From: Microglena sp. YARC
Taxonomy: Eukaryota; Chlorophyta; Chlorophyceae; Chlamydomonadales; Chlamydomonadaceae
Assembly: GCA_022414725.1 (NCBI GenBank)
Contig: CM039464.1
Coordinates: forward strand, 12,760,968 to 12,824,967
DNA: 64,000 nt
Reading direction: 5' to 3'
The first letter of the stretch is position 1. Each line of letters begins with the position of its first letter. The translations under genes and the position numbers were made by a program. The notes beneath the pieces are model-generated. The model did no database searches, was not told the DNA's origin, and saw nothing but the letters and a program-made list of their open reading frames with translations. This document shows positions 1 through 11,179 of the stretch, one piece after another.

Positions 1-411
1 CCTTGAACTCGACCCCCCCCCCCCCCCCCCCTTGACCTAGGCCCTCAATACAGCTGATCAGTTCTCTTCAGTTGGAGTTAGTTGGATTCCTTCACTGTGA
101 AGTCTAATTGGCTGGCAGATTCCAGGGCACCCAGGCTAAAGAGCTGCTTTCCCATGCCAGCAGTTATTGGCATGAACCCCGTGCTCGAAATGGACGCTGT
201 TAGGCCATAGGACAGGGAAGCCAGATTCTAGTGGTTCACGCTGACACCTACCCCCGCTCCCCCCCCCCAAAAAAACGCCACCCAACCCCAACATGAATCC
301 AGTGCTAGAGATGACACCTGTTAGGCCATAGGACAGGAAAGCCAGATCTTACCTGCTCCCCGGTCCCCCCCCCCACCACCCCACCCCTTTACCTCGACCC
401 CACCCCGTTAC
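1..411 (-). repeat. Decayed tandem copies of a downstream exon
   Basis: Segments at about 85-236 and 290-345 repeat, on the minus strand, most of the exon at 412-632 (the stretch reading SYGLTASIS and GFMPIIAAMGKQLFGLG). They are separated by C-rich filler that includes a poly-C run at about 13-30. The 85-236 copy lacks the GT at the donor position, so it is probably not spliced as an exon. Nothing else is recognisable here. Confidence 0.6.
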
Positions 412-632
412 CTGTGAAGTCTAATTGGGTGGCAGAGTCCAGGGCACCCAGGCCAAAGAGCTGCTTGCCCATTGCAGCAATTATTGGCATGAACCCCGTG
501 CTCGAGATGGATGCTGTTAGGCCATAGGACAGGGAAGCAATGCCATAGCCTGGTGCTCCGAAAGATGCAGCTGTTGGGCACCGTCTGTTTTCATGGTCCA
601 CATATTGTTTCACGGCGTTTGGGTGTATGTGT
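412..632 (-). CDS. Partial exon, second copy of a ~90-residue repeated domain
   Basis: Minus-strand exon-like segment reading AVKQYVDHENRRC, then AASFGAPGYGIASLSYG, then GFMPIIAAMGKQLFGLG, ending ATQLDFT plus one base before a GTAACG donor. The stretch GYGIASLSYG...F.P...G...FGL.ALDSATQ aligns by eye with GYGLATFAYT...FLP..VG....GVFGLTSAMQ in the exon at 7939-8208, so the protein appears to carry at least two diverged copies of one domain. Small residues and Gly/Ser/Thr dominate. No known family was recognised. The upstream border is unclear, because a one-base frame break separates it from the DLYTYT-encoding sequence near 640. It belongs to the minus-strand gene that leaves the window on the left. 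Confidence 0.45.
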
Positions 633-639
633 AGAGGTC

Positions 640-1095
640 CTCGGTCCTGGCCCGCCCTGCATAACCGGCTTCAGAGGTTTGTGGACATAGGCTTGGCCAT
701 TGTTGAGCTGAGGAATGGATGCAGAGATGGAATTAGGGTTTTAGGGTTTAGGTTTGAGGGTATATAATCACAGCGTATAGGGTGTATGTGTAGAGGTCGT
801 CATTGCTGGCCCCACCTGCGTAACCGGCTTTGGATATGTGGGCATAGGCTTGGCCATTGTTGAGCTGAGGAATGGAAGCAGAGATAGGATCAGGTATGTT
901 ATCATGCCATATTGGGTGTATACATCTAGGTCGTCGTATGCATAGCTTCCTAGCTTTGCCTGCATCAACTGCTTTTGATTTGTGAACATAGGCTTCACCT
1001 TTGTTGAGCTGAGGAAAGGAAGCAGACATAGGATCAGGTATGTTATCACGCCATATTGGCCTGGAGCTGATGCGGCCTGGCTGGCCTGACATTCC
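640..1095 (-). repeat. Three tandem copies of an exon start (LNNGQAYAH unit)
   Basis: About 660-760, 810-900 and 930-1060 are three copies of one minus-strand unit. Each begins with an acceptor-like TTCCTCAG and then reads LNNGQAYAHISKAGYAG or a variant. The middle copy continues to DDLYTYTLYAVIIY. The pattern N/D-G-x-A-Y-A also opens the exon at 7939-8208 (VVDGLAYAYAPA), so these look like copies of the 5' half of the repeated domain. Only one copy can belong to a given transcript. Confidence 0.5.
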
Positions 1096-1838
1096 ATGAT
1101 GTGGGCCTCACCTGCTATAAATGAAGCATGGCCAAGTACCCCACCACCCACCCACACCCACACTCACACCCACAATCACCCACCCACACTCACACACACC
1201 AACACCTTCAGGTGCCTGCTCCACACTCGGACTGTAACTAATAGCTACTTTCGGCATTTCCTTTTTTTAATAAAAACATGTTTTTTTTTTAATGGTGCTT
1301 GGCTTTAAAAAATGGTGCTTGACACAAGGGGGGGGCAAAAAAAAGTGAAATACACCATCCCCAAAAAGTGCTGAGGCATCCATCTGCAGACCCCCCCCCC
1401 CCCCCCCCCGGCTCCGGAACCACTGTTCAGCCAGTATTTCAGTCACCACTTAATGTTATGGTGTCTAATTATGCTCATATTACAGAGGTTTTAAAGGCCT
1501 ATCCATTGAGGTTGGTCTCGAGTCCACTGGGGGATGCTTGAAGCATATAAATCATCATCATTAATGTTACATTGTTTGGTTGGGCTTGGGGTCAGGGCCC
1601 TTGGCCCCTAATGTGCCCACCTTCAATACGCTTCAATAATCAGGTATTCAATAACCAGGTCTTCAATCCAAGCTTCAATCGGGCATTAAATAATCAGGTC
1701 TCCAACAATCTCTTATGTATGTATGGCTGAAGGGCACAACGTAGTCCTTTACAACATGTGGTCTTAGTTGGTGACGTCATCGACCACCATTCTCCAGAGA
1801 AATGCCGGCGCGTCTACTAGGGATGCCTTAAGCCGCAC
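1096..1838. other. Low-complexity stretch, no gene seen
   Basis: Contains CA-rich sequence (1140-1200), short A and T runs, and a poly-C run at about 1387-1408. No splice-bounded coding segment was recognised on either strand. Confidence 0.5.
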
Positions 1839-1990
1839 TTGAGCTTGCTCCCTTTGCACACACTGCTCACGCCCTATGACATTGACCTCCATGGCAACCA
1901 CCCCCTCAAACTCAGCCACCTTCAGAGAGAATTGATTGATGTTGTCCTCGCTGAGTTACTGGCCCGGGTGCACAGACTGCATGTGGTGGA
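1839..1990 (+). CDS. Possible coding fragment, unknown
   Basis: The plus strand reads LSLLPLHTLLTPYDIDLHG, then HPLKLSHLQRELIDVVLAEL, then LARVHRLHVV. The amino-acid mix looks protein-like (amphipathic and helical near LQRELIDVVLAELLARV), unlike the repeat-derived frames around it. It runs into a poly-C tract at about 1990. No start, splice sites or family were recognised. It could be an exon fragment or chance. Confidence 0.25.
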
Positions 1991-2540
1991 CCCCCCCCCC
2001 CCCCCCCCCCAACTCCTCCCCCCTCTGCCCTGGGCATAAAGTGTGGTGGATCTCTCCCCCAATAGCATACTTGGACTGGTATTTAGTAGAGGAACACCCT
2101 AGTTCCATTCCCATGTCATTCTGAGGGCTAGAAAAAAGTGCCTGAAAAGTACCTAATTTTTTGAAAATAACAGATTTTCTCCTCCCCCCCCCCGCGGCCC
2201 AAACTTTGGAGGACCAACACTTTTTTTCTACTGGTCCAAAATTAAGAAATAAAACCTGATTCTTCATCCTCTCTATGATATCTACAAAGTTGAGGATGGT
2301 GTCATTTTTGGTTTGAAGTTGCCCCCCCCTGGCTTGACTTCAAGAAAAAAGTAAAGCAATCCTTGGCTTACTGCAATGTTGATGGTCACCATCAGCATTC
2401 GTTTTTTCTTTGCAAATCTACCGGACGCTATCCAGGATGCCATCTGGTCATTTCCTTAAAAAAAACAAATATGGTGCTCGGAATGGTGCCTGACTTTACA
2501 ACATCTGGTGCTCATCTTTGAGAAACCCTCGAGGACTGCT

Positions 2541-2759
2541 CAGGGATATTTTTTTCCGTAATACATTCCGATCGGAATACGAGACCCCGTTTTGGCCGAA
2601 ATTGCTGGAATAAGAAACTTTTTTTTTTTACTGAAATTGACTAAAAATGACCCAAATTGACCAAAATCGGAATAAGGATCCTGTTTTGGGAGGAAAATAG
2701 GGAGGAATAAAATGAAAAGGAATAAGATTTCCTCTTTATGATTCGAATAAAAATCCCTG
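2541..2759. mobile_element. Non-autonomous hAT-type MITE
   Basis: A 219-bp element opens CAGGGATATTTTTTTCCG and closes AAAATCCCTG. It is flanked by GGACTGCT on the left and GGACTGCA on the right, an 8-bp target duplication with one mismatch. CAGGG ends plus 8-bp duplications are the hAT signature. An internal palindrome ATTCCGATCGGAAT lies near the left end. A second copy in opposite orientation lies at 14061-14283. Confidence 0.8.
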
Positions 2760-3026
2760 GGACTGCATAACTTACTGTGATGCTGATGGTCTCCATCAGC
2801 ATTTTGCTCCTCAATGCAAATCTGTGGGGTACGCTATCCAGATTGCCATCTGGTCATTTCATTAAGCAACAAATCTGGTGCTTGACTTTAAAACCTCTGG
2901 TGCTCGACTTCAAAACCCTTGAGCACTGCTTGACTTACTGCGATGTTGAAAATCAACATCAGCATTAGGTTATTCCTTGCAAGTCTGCAGTACCCTATCC
3001 AGATTGCCATTTGGTCATTTCCTTAA

Positions 3027-3182
3027 AGCAATTCAGGGGATGAACTGGACAAAAGTTTCGTACTTTGTCGAGAATTGTCGAGAAATCTCGGATTTCCAGG
3101 CAAAAATTCTCGATTTCAAATACGAAGTACGAGGTACGAGTTCTTGCGGAAACATTTTATCCTGTTCATCCCCTGAATTGCT
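3027..3182. mobile_element. Short inverted-repeat MITE
   Basis: Begins AGCAATTCAGGGGATGAAC and ends with its near-perfect reverse complement (GTTCATCCCCTGAATTGCT). It sits between TTAA on the left and ATAAGCAAC on the right, inside the ~210-bp repeat whose uninterrupted form reads TTAAGCAAC. This allows a 3-bp TAA duplication as in PIF/Harbinger-like MITEs, though the family call is tentative. The interior is itself largely self-complementary. Confidence 0.65.
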
Positions 3183-3359
3183 ATAAGCAACAAATATGGT
3201 GCTTGACTATGACATCTTTTGTGCTCTACTTTAAAAAACCCTCCAGGACTGCTTCACTTACTGTGATGTTGACGATCACCATCAGCATTTGGTTATTCCT
3301 TGCAAATCTGTAGTAAGCTATCCAGATTGCCACCTGGTCATTGGATTTCAATCTGTCCA

Positions 3360-5880
3360 TACCGCGCGTCATCAAGCACTCCACGCCCGGGGATATTCTG
3401 GACACAGAGAAGCCCCCCATCAAGCAATCTGATTGTGCTAGATCAACCTGGGGAGGGGGTGGGGGATGGGGATGAGAGGAGATGGGATGAGAGTGGATGG
3501 GGATGGGAGGGGATGGGGGTGGGATGGAGATGGGGGTGAGAATGAGGATGAAGATGGGATGGTTTTGCCGGGCGATATTCTGGACACGGAGAAGCCCCCA
3601 TCATGCAATCCGATTGCGCTAGATCAACCTGGGGTGGGGGGGATGGGTATGGGGGTGGGATAGGTATGGGAGGGGATGGGATGAGGATGGGAAGGGATGG
3701 GGACCCATCATGCATTCTAAGTGCCCTAGCACATCCTGGGGTGGGGGTGGGGATGTGGATGGGGGTGGGATGGAGATGAGAATGGGATGGGATCGCGGGA
3801 AAATGTTCTGGACACAGATAAGCCCCCCATCATGCAATCCGATTGCACAAGCTCGATCTGGGGTTGGGGTGGGGGTGGGGATGGGATGGGATGGGGTGGG
3901 ATGGAAATGGGGATGGGGTGGGAGTGGAGTGGAGGGGATGGGATGGGATGGGATGGGATGGGATAGGATAGGATGGGATGGGATGGGATGGGATAGGATG
4001 GGATGGGATGGGATGGGATAGGATGGGATGGGATGGGATGGGATGGGATGAAGATGGGATGGGATGGGATTGCAGACAATGTTTCTGGACACAGACCCAC
4101 CCCCATCAAGCAATCCGATTGCGCTAGTTCAACCTGGGGCGGGGGTGGGGATGTGGATGGGGTGTGGATGGGATGGGGAATAGATGGGGATGGGATGCGA
4201 TGGGATGGGATGGGATGGATGGGGATAAGATGGGGATGGGAGGGGATGGGGAGGGGATGGGATAGGATGGGATGGGATGGGATGGAGATGGGATGGGATG
4301 GGATGGGGAATAGATGGGGATGGGAGGGATGGGGAGGGGATGGGATAAGATGGGTAAAAGATGGGGATGGGAGGGGATGGGAGGGATGGGGAGGGGATGA
4401 GATGGGATGGGGATAAGATGGGGATGGGAGGGATAGGGATGGGATGGGATAGGATGGAGATGGAATGGGATGGAGATGGGATGGGATGGATGGGATATGG
4501 GGATGGGATGGGATGGGATGGAGATGGAATGGGATGGAGATGGGGATGGGATGGGGATGGGGATGGGATGGGATGGGATGGGATTGGGGATAAGATGGGG
4601 ATGGGGGGATGGGAGAGGGATGGGATAGGATGGGATGGAGATGGGATGGGGGGATGGGATGGGATGGGAGGGGATGGGGATGGGATGGGATGGGGAGGGG
4701 ATGGAGATGGGAGGGGAGGGACGGGAGGGGATGGGGATGGGATGGGGATGGGATGGGATGGGATGGGATGGGATGGGATGGGATGGGATGGGATGGAGAT
4801 GGGATGGGATGGGATGGGATGGACGGGAGGGGATGGGGATGGGATGGGATGGGATGGGATGGGATGGGATGGGTTGGAGATGGGATGGGATGGGATGGGA
4901 TGGGATGGGATTGGAGGGGATGGAGATGGGATGGGATGGGATGGGATGGGATGGGACGGGAGGGGATGGAGATGGGATTGGATGGGAGGGGATGTTAGGG
5001 ATGGGATGGAGATGGGATGGGATGGGAGGGGATGTTAGGGGATAGGACGGGATGGGATGGGATGGGAGGGGAGGGAGGGGATGTTAGGGGATGGGATGGA
5101 GATGGGAGGGGAGGGGAGGGAGGGGATGGGATGGGATGGGATGGAATGGGATGGGACGGGAGGGGATGGGATGGGATGGATGGGATGGGATGGGATGGGA
5201 TGGGATGGGAGGGGATGGAGATGGGATGGGATGGGATGGGAGGGGATGGAGATGGGATGGGATGGGATGGGATGGGATGGGATGGGATGGGATGGGATGG
5301 ATGGGACGGGAGGGGATGGGGATGGGATTGGATGGGAGGGATGTTAGGGATGGGATGGAGATGGATGGGATGGGAGGGGATGTTTAGGGGATAGGATGGG
5401 ATGGATGGGATGGGATGGGATGGGATGGGATGGGATGGGATGGGATGGGATGGGAGGGGATGTTAGGGGATGGGATGGAGATGGGAGGGGAGGGAGGGAT
5501 GGGATGGGAGGGGAGGGATGGGATGGGATGGGATGGGATTGGATTGGATTGGATTGGATTGGATTGGATTGGATTGGATTGGATGGGATGGGATGGGATG
5601 GGATGGGATGGGATGGGGATGGTATGAGGATGGGATTGCAAGTGATGTTCTGGACACAGATCTGACCCTCATCAAGCATTCTGATTGCGCTAGCTCAACT
5701 GGGGTGGGGTGGGGGTGGGGGTGGGGGTGGGGGATGAGGATGGGTATGGGAGGGTATGGGTATGGGTATGGGTATGGGATGGGATGGGAGGGTTTGGGTA
5801 TAGGATGGGATGGGGATGGGATGGGAGGGGAGGGGAGGGAGGGGATGGGTATGGGAATCACCAGGCAATGTTAAGTACCT
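3360..5880. repeat. GGGAT pentanucleotide satellite with dispersed 40-bp motif
   Basis: About 2.5 kb of GGGAT/GGGGAT repeats, G-rich on the plus strand, with a GGATT variant block at about 5537-5583. It is punctuated at about 3398, 3578, 3700, 3810, 4090 and 5650 by a conserved motif containing 'tctggacacag' and 'atcaagcaatccgattgcg'. The long open frames here (Met-Gly-Trp-Asp on plus, Ser-His-Pro-Ile on minus) are artefacts of the repeat. Confidence 0.85.
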
Positions 5881-5924
5881 GCATGGCTCATGCGAGACCA
5901 GATACACCGGCACATATATACACT

Positions 5925-5976
<52 letters not shown>
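5870..5976 (-). repeat. Copy of an exon donor, plus AT microsatellite
   Basis: 5870-5930 copies the 3' end and donor region of the exon at 7939-8208 (plus strand 'gtacctgcatggc' followed by CA repeats). A TA dinucleotide tract follows at about 5936-5970. A matching donor copy with similar CA/TA tail lies at 7733-7860, on the far side of the 5977-7659 element. Confidence 0.6.
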
Positions 5977-7655
5977 TAGGGCTCTCGAGGACTTTAGTGC
6001 CTGGTACATATATCGTACGATTATTGTATGATTATTGTATGTTTTAAAAACTGACATCGTACGATATCACGATATTTCCATATATCTCCCGACTATCGTG
6101 CGATATGCAGGGAACTGATTATCGCCCTGATGTCGTATTGAAACTGAAAAGGAGAAAAAATAATAAACTGTAAAAAACACCGCCCTATTTTGGGGGGTCG
6201 CGGGTTCGATGCCGGCAGGCGCCTTTTTGCTCGCTCGCTCGCAGACGCTCTCGAGAGCAGCACGCACCATGGCAGCAGCAATGAGAATGGTGAGTGTGAT
6301 TGTCTCATTTCATGTCATGCACTGTTGGTGCTATATGGTGGGTGCTACAAGTGGAAGTGTAGTTTGAGGCTTCAGGACCTATAGATCTAGTGGCAGCTCC
6401 TCCTTTTTAACATGGCGCCATGCTGGCCGTGGACCTGTAGATCTAGTGACAGCTCTTCCTTGTTAACATTACCTCAATACAAGTCCTATGCAGCGTCGCA
6501 AGCGACGCGGAAAATTGGCGGAGTGTGATGGCAACGGAACGAAAGGTGGCAACGATGGAGCTGACCGAAGCGAGTTAGTTACGCGACCCTTGGCTGACCG
6601 AAGCGAGTTAGTTACGCGACCCTTGGCTACGGTGCCGGGCTTCAATTATTTTGGTCAAACGGACAAATGGGTAAACATGGGGGCTCCTGCCCCCTTGAAG
6701 AGGGGGCTCTGCCAAAAACGGGTATGGGAGCCTGCTATCTACTAATTAAATACCGGTAGTACAGTTTTAAATTACATAGTACACTGCAGTACAGTACAAA
6801 AATTGTATACATATGTTACTAAATATTAAGTATTAAAAATATAAATAAAATAGTATTAAATATTGTGATATCGTATGATATATCATGATATTGTACAATA
6901 TATCATAGGATAATAGAGCACGATATTATCGTATTTTCTGTCTTCACCAGGATTGGTTTATTTGACTTGATTTTAATTGCATGGAGGTGTAAATGGTGTT
7001 TCCTGTGATATCCCCATGGTCTCATACTGATTTCCAAAACAAAGGACTGGGTGACACCAGTGATTTTTTAAGGATTTCGTCACTAACTTAAATAATCGTG
7101 CTGCACGATTCCCAGGTCTGGAGTTTGAGGAGATGGAAACATAAATTATCGCTCAGCGCAATTTTGCTTACATTCAGGGCTGAGGAATAAATAAAATAAT
7201 CGTGCACACCTATAATCAAAGTTTGAGCCACTCGGGTCAAAAAAACGGCCTGCCTAAAGGGGGCTTACAATTGTCTCAACTAGACCCCAAGATGTTGATA
7301 GACAATGGGCTGTATCGAATGAGGATTGCAGGGTCTGTGCAATTAAATACCAGAACTAACATGAATTAAATACCAAAATTAAATACGACGTCTGAAACAT
7401 TAAAAAGCGTGCAGCGCGATGCTTCACCCAAGCCATCAGTTGTCGAAACATTAAGTATCGTGCATGCACGATGCTTCACCCAACGTTTTCAGAATTCGTA
7501 AACATTAACCAGACCTGAGAAAACGATGGACCAATTCTCAAATAACATTAAAATCGTGCAAAAAACGATTAATCGTGCCTAAAATAATCACTGGGTGACA
7601 CGATATTCCTACGATGATCGTACGATAATTGAAATTATCGTACGATATCGACAGA

Positions 7656-7659
<4 letters not shown>
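5977..7659. mobile_element. hAT-type element, diverged sister of 46828-48413
   Basis: Ends TAGGGCTCTCGAGG on the left and CGACAGACCTA on the right, inside TA microsatellite DNA, so the target duplication cannot be judged. Near both ends the palindrome ATCGTACGAT recurs. Internal sequence around 6955-7050 (starting near 'tttgacttgattttaattg') closely matches 48235-48310 of the better-defined hAT element. It contains a tRNA-like B-box at about 6200 and a nested element at about 6488-6740. No transposase was recognised in it. Confidence 0.55.
6488..6745. repeat. Interspersed element with G/C hairpin
   Basis: Carries a 33-bp direct duplication around 6560-6625 (GACCGAAGCGAGTTAGTTAC twice). It ends in a hairpin formed by GGGGGCTCCTGCCCCC and a nearby GAGGGGGCTC. 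The same block, reverse-complemented, occurs at 62170-62350 ('ggcggagcccccacttcaag', 'gtttacccatttgtccgt'). The class is not recognised. Confidence 0.5.
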
Positions 7660-7694
<35 letters not shown>

Positions 7695-7870
7695 ACCGCC
7701 ACAGTATATATAAAGCAGATCACCACATATAGTAGTACCTGCATGGCGGATGTGAGACCAAATGCACTGGGCAGAAGATCCCCACATATATACACTCACA
7801 CACATGTATATTGCAGATCCCCCGCATATTTACACTTATATATATATATATATATACTATATATATATAC

Positions 7871-7904
<34 letters not shown>

Positions 7905-7938
7905 GATCGACACATATATACACATACATATGAAGTAC
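7660..7938. repeat. TA/CA microsatellites with exon-donor copy
   Basis: TA tracts lie at about 7660-7690, 7838-7870 and 7872-7902. At 7733-7795 there is a copy of the donor end of the adjacent exon (AGTACCTGCATGGCGGATG), followed by CA-rich sequence. This is intron sequence of the minus-strand gene. Confidence 0.6.
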
Positions 7939-8208
7939 CTGCATGGCGGATGTGAGACCAAATACACCAGGCAGCAGGTCTGCATTCCCGACTGCTTTGG
8001 GCAGAAAAGCAGCCGACTGGAACTGCTGTGTCGAGGTGTACGCAAAAGTTGCCAGTCCATACCCAATGCCTTGGAAAGATGTGACGACAGGCTGGGCCCC
8101 AGCACTATTCCAATAGTTGTTCACAGTGTGGACATCGTACTGGGGGAGCCAACCTTTACTTTTCTGTCTCGCAGCTGGTGCATAGGCGTAAGCCAAGCCA
8201 TCGACAAC
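7939..8208 (-). CDS. Exon encoding first ~90-residue repeated domain
   Basis: A 270-nt exon, exactly 90 codons, phase 0 at both ends. The acceptor is CACTTCCAG and the donor is GTACTTC. It begins VVDGLAYAYAPAARQKSKGW, passes through YGLATFAYTSTQQFQS and ends GVFGLTSAMQ. The middle and end resemble the 412-632 segment, so the gene encodes tandem diverged domains rich in Ala, Thr and aromatic residues. The upstream exon at 11349-11572 ends in phase 0, which fits. The function is unknown; an extracellular module C-terminal to the M11-like peptidase exons is an inference from order and strand only. Its 5' border is the source of the array at 8209-10600. Confidence 0.6.
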
Positions 8209-10600
8209 CTGGAAGTGGTGGGCTGTTGGTGGGGTGGGTGTGGGTGTGGGGTGTGGGGTGGTGTGTGTGTGTGTAGCTGGTGCATAGGTGTAAGCCAAGC
8301 CATCAACAACCTGGAATTGGTGGTGTGTAGGTGGGGTGGTGGGGTGCTGGTGGGGTGGGGGGTAGATGGGTGGTGGTGGTGTGTTGGTGTGGGGTGTGTG
8401 CGTTGATGTGTGTTAAGCTGGTGCATAGGCGTACTGTGGGAGCCAACCTTTACTTTTCTTTCTCGCAGCTGGTGCATAGGCATAAGCCAAACCATTGACA
8501 ACCTGAAAGTGGTGGTGGGGTGGTGGGGTGGTGGTGGTGTGTGTGTGTGTAGCTGGTGCATAGGCGTACTGGGAGACCCAACCTTTACTTCTCTTCCTCG
8601 CAGCTGGTGCATAGGCGTAAGCTAAGCCATCGACAGCCTGGAAGTGGTGGTGTGTTGGTGTGCTGGTGGTGTGTTGGTGGGGTAGCGGGGTGTGTTGGTG
8701 GGGTGTGTGTGTGCATTGATGTGTGTGTGTATAGCTGGTGCATAGGCGTGGGCCAAACCATGGACAACCTGGAGGTGGTTGTGGGTTGTGGGTTGTGGGG
8801 TGTGTGTAGCTGGTGCATAGGCGTACTGGGAGACCCAACCTTTACTTTTCTTCCTCGCAGCTGGTGCATGGGCGTAAGCCAAGCCATCGACAGCCTGGAA
8901 GTGGTGGTGTGTTGGTGGGGTGTTGGTGGGGTGGTGGGGTAGTGGGGTGTGGCGTGTGGGTGCAGCTGGTGCATAGGCGTAGGCCAAACCATCGACAGCC
9001 TGGAAGTGGTGGTGTGTTGGTGGGGTGTTGGTGGAGTGGTGGGGTAGTGGGGTGTGGTGTGTGGGTGCAGCTGGTGCATAGGCGTAAGCCAAGCTATCGA
9101 CAACCTGGAAGTGGTGGTGTGTTGGTGGTGTGCTGGTGGTGTGTTGGTGGGGTAGCTGGGTGTGTTGGTGGGGTGTGTGTGTGCATTGATGTGTGTGTGT
9201 ATAGCTGGTGCATAGGCGTAGGCCAAACCATGGACAACCTGGAAGTGGTTGTGGGGAGTGGGTTGTGGGTTGTGGGTTGTGGGGTGTGTGTAGCTGGTGC
9301 ACATGCGTAGGCCAAACCATGGACAACCTGGAAGTGGTTGTGGGGAGTGGGTTGTGGGTTGTGGGGTGTTTGTAGCTGGTGCACATGCGTAGGCCAAACC
9401 ATGGACAACCTGGAAGTGGTTGTGGGGAGTGGGTTGTGGGTTGTGGGGTGTGTGTAGCTGGTGCACATGCGTAGGCCAAACCATGGACAACCTGGAAGTG
9501 GTTGTTGGGAGTGGGTTGTGGGTTGTGGGGTGTGTGTAGCTGGTGCACATGCGTAGGCCAAACCATGGACAACCTGGAAGTGGTTGTGGGGAGTGGGTTG
9601 TGGGTTGTGGGTTGTGGGGTGTGTGTAGCTGGTGCACATGCGTAGGCCAAACCATGGACAACCTGGAAGTGGTTGTGGGGAGTGGGTTGTGGGTTGTGGG
9701 TTGTGGGGTGTGTGTAGCTGGTGCACATGCGTAGGCCAAACCATGGACAACCTGGAAGTGGTTGTGGGGAGTGGGTTGTGGGTTGTGGGGTGTGTGTAGC
9801 TGGTGCACATACGTAGGCCAAACCATGGACAACCTGGAAGTGGTTGTGGGGAGTGGGTTGTGGGTTGTGGGGTGTGTGTAGCTGGTGCACATGCGTAGGC
9901 CAAACCATGGACAACCTGGAAGTGGTTGTGGAGAGTGGGGTGTGGGGTGTGGGGAGTGGGGAGTGGGTGTGGGGTGTGGGTGTGTGTAGCTGGTGCACAT
10001 GCGTAGGCAAAACCATGGACAACCTGGAAGTGGTTGTGGGAGTGGGGAGTGGGGGTTGTGGGGTGTGGGGTGTGGGGTGTGTGTAGCTGGTGCACATGCG
10101 TAGGCCAAACATGGACAACTGGAAGTGGTTGTGGGGAGTGGGGAGTGGGGTGTGGGGTGTGGGTGTGGGGTGTGGGGTGTGGGGTGTGTGTAGCTGGTGC
10201 ACATGCGTAGGCCAAACCATGGACAACCTGGAAGTGGTTGTGGGGAGTGGGGTGTGGGAGTGGGGTGTGGGGAGTGGGGTGTGGGTGTGGGGTGTGGGTG
10301 TGGGTGTGTGTAGCTGGTGCACATGCGTAGGCCAAACCATGGACAACCTGGAAGTGTTGGTGGGCTGGTGGGGTGTTGGTTGTGTGCGTGTGTGTGTGTG
10401 TGTGTGGGTGTGGGGGGTGGGGGGGCATAGGCATAGGCCAAACCGTCGACAACCTGAAAGTGGTGGTGGGCTGGTGGGTGTTGGTTGTGTGTGTGTGGGG
10501 GGGGGGGGGGGGGATTGGGGAGCATAGGCATAGGCCAAACCGTCGACAACCTGAAAGTGGTGGTGGGCTGGTGGCTGTTGGTGGTTGGTGTTGGTTTGTT
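8209..10600 (-). repeat. Minisatellite of ~23 copies of an exon acceptor
   Basis: About 23 units of roughly 85-140 bp. On the minus strand each holds an acceptor CACTTCCAG followed by the first ~36 nt of the exon at 7939-8208 (GTTGTCGATGGCTTGGC or variants, encoding VVDGLAYAYAPA), then GT/CA-rich filler. Some units near 8410-8900 carry about 75 nt of exon, and these rejoin at the same point (PQY followed by AYAPA), the mark of unequal exchange. The unit drifts along the array: TATGCACCAGCT near the exon becomes TGTGCACCAGCT between 9290 and 10330. Confidence 0.8.
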
Positions 10601-10998
10601 GGCATGTGTTGGTGTGTTGGTGGTGCGTGTTAGTGTGTGTTGGTATGTGTTGGTGTGTTGGTGTGTGTTGGTGTGTGTTGGTGAGGTGTTGGTGGGTGCT
10701 GGTGGGTGTTGGTGGGGTGGTAGGGTGTGTTGGTGTATGTTGGTGGAGTGGGGTGTTGTTGGTGTGTGTTGTTGGTGTGTGTTGTTGGTGTGTTGGTGTG
10801 TGGTGATGTGTTGTTGGTGTGCGTTGGTGTGTGTTGGTGGGTTGTTGGTGGGTTGTTGGTGGTGTTTTGGTGTGTGTTGGTGGTGTGTGTTGGTGTGTTG
10901 GTGTGATGATGTGTTGGTGGTGTGTTGGTATGTGTTGGTGGTGTGGTGATGTGGTGATGTGTTGGTGTGTTGGTGGGGTAGTGGTGTGTGGGTGTGTG
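10600..10998. repeat. GTGTTGGTGTG low-complexity repeat
   Basis: Plus strand is almost only G and T, built from 'ttggtgtg' and 'ttggtgggt'. It continues the acceptor array without exon pieces. Long frames are repeat artefacts. Confidence 0.8.
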
Positions 10999-10999
10999 T

Positions 11000-11131
11000 T
11001 GCTTGGACGGCTCGTATGATCCAAATTACCGTGAAGGTGCGAGGGAATGGAAGTATGTGTATACATGATACGGTGACTATAGCTAGCTCCGGCTTACGCT
11101 GTGGTGTCCTTAACATCACGTCCTGTGAGTA
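11000..11131 (+). pseudogene. Inverted copy of exon end plus following coding
   Basis: The plus strand reads ARMIQITVKVRGNGS, then MCIHDTVTIASSGLRCGVLN, then ITSCE and a stop. The first part matches, in opposite orientation, the end of the minus-strand exon at 11349-11572 (ECRMIQITIQ then VRGNGS across its donor). The second part matches a minus-strand segment at 24185-24265 (TVTIASSGLRYGVLNFTSCE). It is a fragment of a related gene or an inverted duplication. Confidence 0.5.
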
Positions 11132-11179
11132 ACTGTATTACACGGATGTAACAATTTCAATTTCATTGTATACATGATA

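Larger units (their letters stand above)
2340..3350. repeat. Tandem ~210 bp repeat, about four copies
   Basis: Each unit carries the phrase CTTACTGTGATGTTGATGG or a variant, followed by 'tatccagattgccatctgg' and 'tggtgcttgactttaaaac'. Units start near 2365, 2770, 2930 and 3255. Two are interrupted by small transposons (2541-2759 and 3027-3182), which spreads the apparent period. No coding potential was recognised. Confidence 0.65.

Noticed and set aside
3443..5861. Long open frames of Met-Gly-Trp-Asp or Ser-His-Pro-Ile repeats on both strands
   Set aside because: They follow directly from a GGGAT pentanucleotide repeat without stops. All frames are open and no splice or start context exists.
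8585..11119. An 844-residue His/Thr/Pro-rich minus-strand open frame
   Set aside because: It is the read-through of the acceptor-derived minisatellite. The conserved part is the copied exon start, and the rest is CA/CCA filler open in several frames.
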